64,000 nucleotides of DNA. Origin: Papio anubis (Eukaryota; Chordata; Mammalia; Primates; Cercopithecidae). Made by a program: the position numbers and the translations under genes. A model generated the notes under the pieces. That model saw nothing but the letters and a program-made list of their open reading frames with translations. It had not been told where the DNA came from and searched no databases. The stretch covers positions 38,396,968 to 38,460,967 of the forward strand of contig NC_044991.1 in assembly GCF_008728515.1 (NCBI RefSeq), written 5' to 3'. Shown here piece after piece: positions 51,101 through 57,100 of the stretch; positions within the stretch are counted from its first letter, which is position 1; each line of letters opens with the position of its first letter.

Positions 51101-54100
51101 TAAGAAACCTCAGGCTAATTACCCACACACCAAACAGGGCGTTGAAACCATATGAGAGGAAAAGGCCTTACCTGCTGATGCAGTAGAAAGCAATGAGCCG
51201 GAATAAATCTGCAAAACTGATTCCTGAGCCTTCCAGGGAAAAGGCTGGAAAAGAGATTTCAGAAAGCAGCTGATTCTCCCTGAGCACGTTCTGGGACAGG
51301 AAGAGCCCCCTAACACCACGTGTGTGGGACCATCTGAGTACTCTCAAACAAACTACCGTGTGGCTTATCAGAACCAGCTGTGCAGAGGAGGCATGTCAGC
51401 CAGCAGCCACCGGTAAACAGTCGATGATCTGGAAGTTCATCGCTTGACTCATTCCGAGCACATGCTCCAGTGCTTGGTAAACAGACCAGGACAGACTCAA
51501 GTTGCACAACTGTCTTTTTTTTTTTTTTTAGCTTCAGAACACAAAGGGCAGGGGACAAGGGGCCAGTCTGTCTGGATTGTATCAGCACAGGACAGGGCTT
51601 GGGGAACACCAAGACACCTACTCCCCTTGATCCCTTGACCCTCCTAGGACACACACTTCCCTGGTCACTCCTTTTTGTCATAACAGGGCACCTGTGATAA
51701 AAGCACACGGGAGAAGGAATGTAGAGCTGGGAGGATACAACGAGGTTCCCCAAAATCAGCTTTTGGTTAAATTCAACATGAAAGATTCCAAAACTGGCCG
51801 GGCATAGTGGCTCATGCCTATAATCCCAGCACTTTGGGAGGCCGGGGAGGGAGGATCTCTTGAGCCCAGGAGTTTGAGACCAGCCTGGGCATTATAGTGA
51901 GACAACATCTCTCTTTTTTCTCTCTCTCTCTCTCTCACTTTTTTTTTAAAACAAAAATTCTAAAACCCATTTACTTGGAGTGTTGTTCCCCCCCTCCACC
52001 CCTGCGCCAGTGTACACATTTTCTAACACAGAAGACATATTCTGGGCTGGCTGCAGTGGCTTGTGCCTGTAATCCCAGCACTTTGTGAGGCCAAGGTGGG
52101 TGGATCACCTGAGGTCAGGAGTTCGAGACCAGCCTGGCCAACATGGCAAAAACCCATCTCTACTAAAAATACAAAAATTAGCTGGATGTGGTGGCACACG
52201 CCTGTAATCCCAGCTATTCGGGAGGCTGAGACAGGAGAATCACTTGAACCTGGGAGGAGGCTGCAGTGAGCGAACATCGAGCCACCGCACTCTAGCCTGG
52301 GTGACAGAGCAAGACTCTGTCTCAAAAAAAAAAAAAAAGAAGACACACAGTGGCAAGATGGTGTGGTATTTTGCTCATCTTCCAAATGCTGGAGCAGCAA
52401 GTAGTCTGACTTCAAATACTCATGAATTTGCCAGCCAGCCGTCACGCAACCTCAGCTGAGCAACTCACACTGTTATTCCTCCTAACAGTGAAATATCCTC
52501 AGTTTTATGAAGATTTCCTCAATCCGATGCGTTTCTTCTCACTCCATACCCTCATTTATTTTGCTTATTTGCTTTGTTTCTTTTTGAGACAGAGTTTCGC
52601 TGTTGTTGCCCAGGCTGGAGTGCAGTGGCGCGATCTCGGCTCACTGCAACCTCCACCTCCCGGGTTCAAGCGATTCTCCTGTCTAAACCTCCCAAGTAGC
52701 TGGGATTACAGGCATGTACCAACAGGCCTGGCTAATTTTGTATTTTTAGTAGAGATGGGGTTTCTCCATGTCAGGCTGGTCTTGAACTGCTGACCTCCGG
52801 CAATCCGCCCACCTCAGCCTCCCAAAGTGCTGGGATTACAGGCATGAGCCACTGCGCCCAGCCGCTTATTTACTTTTTTGTATTATTTTGTTTATTTCTG
52901 TAGCACTCCCAAAAACCATCCATACCTCTACACATATACCATCACAGACACACAGAAACAACAAACACACATGTGTGCCACCATTTGTAGAGTTAAGTAG
53001 GAGAGAACTGATTTGGAGCAGATTAGCTTCTCCAAGCCTTGGTTTTCTCATCTGGAAAATGGACTCTAACAGTACTTTCCTTATCTCCCAGAAGGGTGGT
53101 GTGGGGAGCTGAAATTTTAAAAAATGAAATAATTTATGGGAAAGCACTGTATCCAAATATGAGATATTGTTCATTATTAAGCTGCACTGTCCGTAAGTTA
53201 TGACCAAATATCTGAATATTTATTTATTTGAGATAGAGTATCTCTCTGTTGCCTAGGCTGGAGTGCAATGGCACGATCTCGGCTCACTGTAACCTCCGCC
53301 TCCCGGGTTCAAGGGATTCTCCTGGCTCAGCCTCCTGAGCAGATAGGATTACAGGCTTGTGCCACCACACCTGGTTAATTTTTGTGTTTTTAGTAGAGAC
53401 AGGGTTTCACCATGTTGCCCAGGCTGGTCTCGAACCCCTGGCCTCAAGTGATCCGCCTACCTCAGCCTCCCTGAATGTTTTTATAGCAAGTCCTTCCTTC
53501 ACCTCAATTCAGAGAGAAAATAAACAGGCCCTGGCTGGGAAGGGGCCACTGCAGTGGGACCCAGGCCTGTGGTAACTAGTTATGACCAGGCTAATGCTTT
53601 ATTTAAACAAGCTCTATTAACCACTTGAAGTCACCTGGAGAGAATTAGGGAAGTGATAGAGGCCTCGTTAAATTATGGGGGAAAAACCTTTGGCCACAAG
53701 GACCTCAATGAATAACCAGGAAGCTTCTACACACATTGCCCACACTTCTGGAAGAGGAAAGGAAGTGGCTTCTGACCAACACATCCCGTGCTCCACTTTG
53801 GACATTAGGGAGGAATTTCAAAACCAGTTAGACCTGTGGCGTCTTGCCTCGTGGACTTTTACATATATATTTTTTGTTGGGCTGTTTTTTCATTTTTAAG
53901 ACACAGTCTGGCTCTGTCGCCCAGGTTGGAGTGCAGTGGCACGATCACGGCTCACTGCACTTAAGTGATCCCACCTCAGCCTCCTGAGTAGCTGGGACTA
54001 CAGGCGTGTGCCACCATGCCTGGCTAATTTTTTTTTTTTCATTTTTTTGTAGAGATGGAGTTTTGCCACGTTGCCCAGGCTGGTCTCAAACTCCTGAGCT

Positions 54101-57100
54101 CAAGCAACGCTCTGGCCTTGGCCTCCCAAAGTGCTAGGATTACAGGTGTGAGCCACGGTGCCCAGCCCCTCACAGACTTTCAAAAGTCAATTCAGAATTC
54201 CTTAATTAATTCACTTAATATAAATTCATTATCAATTCACCTAACACATTATTAACTCAATATGAATTCATTACCTTTCAAAGAGTGGGTTTGCAATGTA
54301 CCTTGTGGTTGCATCCTAATGTATTTACATTATTGGCTGGGTTCCGCCTGCTTGTGCGCCTTTCAGGAGGAAGTTTTTCCCTGGCATCCATGACCTTGTG
54401 GCCTTGTGAGATTCAGGTTCACAGTTGAGCTGGAGGTGGATCACAGTCAGCCTGGCAGGTTTTACCCTCCACTGACTGAGTTAAAGGTCATTTGGCTCAG
54501 CAAGACTGTGCCCTCCCGGCTGAGTAGAATCTCATCTCAGCCCTGAACTTGACCTCCATCTACAGCTTCAGCTTCTCCAAATGCAGGAGGTGAGGTGCTG
54601 GGAAATCGGGAAGCAAGAGATTGGAATCCCAGGCTCTGTCCGTCTTGCTTCTGAGCTCTCTCCTCCAGGCCTGCTCCTCCCACTCCTCCCCCTTTGATGT
54701 GCAGATCCATCTTCCGATCCTTTCTTGGAGGCTGGCAGTACATCAGAACTGCCTGTTCCCTTTTTTATTTACAACTTGGCCTCCCGACACTTCACATTTC
54801 CAATGACCAATCATGGAACAGCAGAAAGGAAACCAAACTACTGAACACCACTCTCCCTTCAAAATATTCATCAAAAGGTTGGATTCTGCCTCTGATGAGC
54901 TGCATTTCATAGAAGACTGAACACTGATTGCCTGGAGGGAACAGGTCTGCTCAGGGATTATTTATTCACGAAGAAGTGCAGACACATGCTTTAGGATTAG
55001 ATCCTGTAAAAGGGCTCTCTCACTACAGTCTCCTTGCAACTTAGTCATTGGCAAACCTGGGAACCGAATTCGTGTTCCACTTAACTGGGTAGTGGGAGAG
55101 AAAGTCAACCTCTATTAGTTCCCTACCATATGCCATGCAGTAGGCTGCACACTTAATATTCAGGTTGTTTGACTCATTAACAACTCAGAGGTTACCATCA
55201 CCCCATTATACAGATGAGAAAACTGAGGCTCCTGGAGTAGGTTACCTGCCTAGTCATTCAATGCCAAGACTCAGACCCATATCTGCCCATCTCAAAACCA
55301 GAGCTCCTTCCACTTCCACTCCCTGCAGAGCCCCGCGGCCCTCATGTCAGTCAGGACCTGAGCATCCAATGACCACTTACTGTATGTGCTTTCCTTTATG
55401 GCAAATTCCTTGAGTGGGGCCCCAAATTCACAGGGCAGGCGGAGGGAGAGGACTTTCTTCTGCATTTTGGTAGATTTATGAACCAGGAAGATCTAGTGGA
55501 GGGAAAAGAAATAAAGCTTTAGGAAATATTTAGAACGTTGGAACCCAAGAATCTGGCTTCCCTCACAGCCAATGAATAGAGCCCCTTCATATCTACACTG
55601 CCTGGCACCATGGAGGACACTCTCCTGCCATAGAAAGGGGTGCTCAGTGCCCAGGCTGCAGACACCTTTGTTCATTACTGGCTTCAAAAGAATCCTGTTT
55701 TCCTCTGACAGAAGCTTCTCCGTGGGGCTAAGAATTCCCCTAGTCTGCATAAGCATTTTCAGTTCGGTGACTGTTTTACTGCCGCAGTTACATTCTCCAG
55801 CCCCGTCCTATATGATGTCTTATATGAATTATATTCTCCAGTCCCTGTCTTATATATCTTGGTTGGTGAAACCTAAATTCTAAACACAGGTAACATGGCT
55901 AAACCATAGGTGGTGAATTGGGAGTTCATTGGTTAACTTGGCTTACGAGGATATTTACAAAAGAACTTTAAGTTTGTTGCCAACAGTGAAAAAGCAGAAG
56001 TTGCTTTGTTTTTCGTTTTCAAATTGAAATCTGAATTTCTAGCTCCTCCTGGAAAATGAGATGACACAGTATGACCAGGCAACAATCTACTGGAGCTGAA
56101 AAATGGCCGTTCCATTTGGGCGATGGGTGGATGCACGCTCAAGTTCACCCCGGTGGACATGGAGGCTGTCCATTTATTCCTGAGTCACTTCACATTCTAC
56201 CAGTTCCCTCAAGATCCTAATATTGTCTTTAGACACGTGCTTTAAAACAGCCCAATTCCTAGTGCTGATCTCAGGACACCATTCTGGCCCTCATCACTGA
56301 AGAGGTAATTATGCTGTGTACTGTTGTGCAGGCCGTGCACTGCACAACTCCAGGAGGTACCATTCACCTAGTCTACGAATGAAGTGACTCTCCCTGGAGT
56401 GTGGCGTGTGGCAGCCCAGCTGAGTCCTGGTTCCCTTCTGTGGAACATGACCCTTCTCCAAGGATCTTATTCTGTCTGTCACGCTTCTTTAGCTACTTCT
56501 CTTTCCTCTGCATTTAAACACCTTACTCTCTACCTCTTCTCTCCCCTACCTTTCTACAGCCTTTCATTTTTTCCCCACCTAATCTTTGCTCCTCTCTTTA
56601 TCTCCAGTTAATAGCTTGTAAGATACTTTATTTAGGGGGTGGGAAGATGGGTATGGGACTTGAGTATCTGGTGAAGAATGAGGCTGGAAGACCTTGAGTT
56701 CTCTTTTCTCCTGGCACCATGGGGATGAATCCATAGGATTCATCCAGTAGCGGGTTCTGGGAGTCAGTGCCTCTGGGACACCCTAAAACTGAAGCAGATG
56801 CTTCCTAAGTAGCATCCTGATGGGTAAGAGGCCGAAGCACTGCGGAGAGGCAGCTGTTGGTTGTTAGGAGAGGAAGTATCACTCCCTTTTACAGGTGGAG
56901 ATCCCCCTGAGCCTTGGGGTTGGGGAGTGCAACCTCTAGGCCTTATTTTTTGAGGACTGCAGGCTTACATTATATCAGGGGTTGGCAAAGTCTGGCCTGC
57001 AGATGAAATCCATCCTGCCATCTGTTTCTGAGTAAAGTTGTATTGAAACACAGCCAAGCCTGATCATTTACATATTGTCTATGGCTGCTTTTGCATGACA

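Larger units (their letters stand above)
45418..51171 (-). other. RIN2: RIN2 intron 3 (between exons C and D)
   Basis: The intron contains two Alus (49621-49911, 50320-50639), two adjacent MIRs in opposite orientation (48015-48425), an old interspersed repeat (46545-46940), a CA microsatellite and a GT microsatellite. 45420-46400 and 46950-47760 appear unique. Confidence 0.9.
51245..55380 (-). other. RIN2: RIN2 intron 2 (between exons B and C)
   Basis: An Alu-dense intron: one monomer and four Alus between 51796 and 54167, plus MIRs at 52995-53150 and 55110-55320. 51250-51790 and 54170-55105 show nothing I recognise. Confidence 0.9.
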
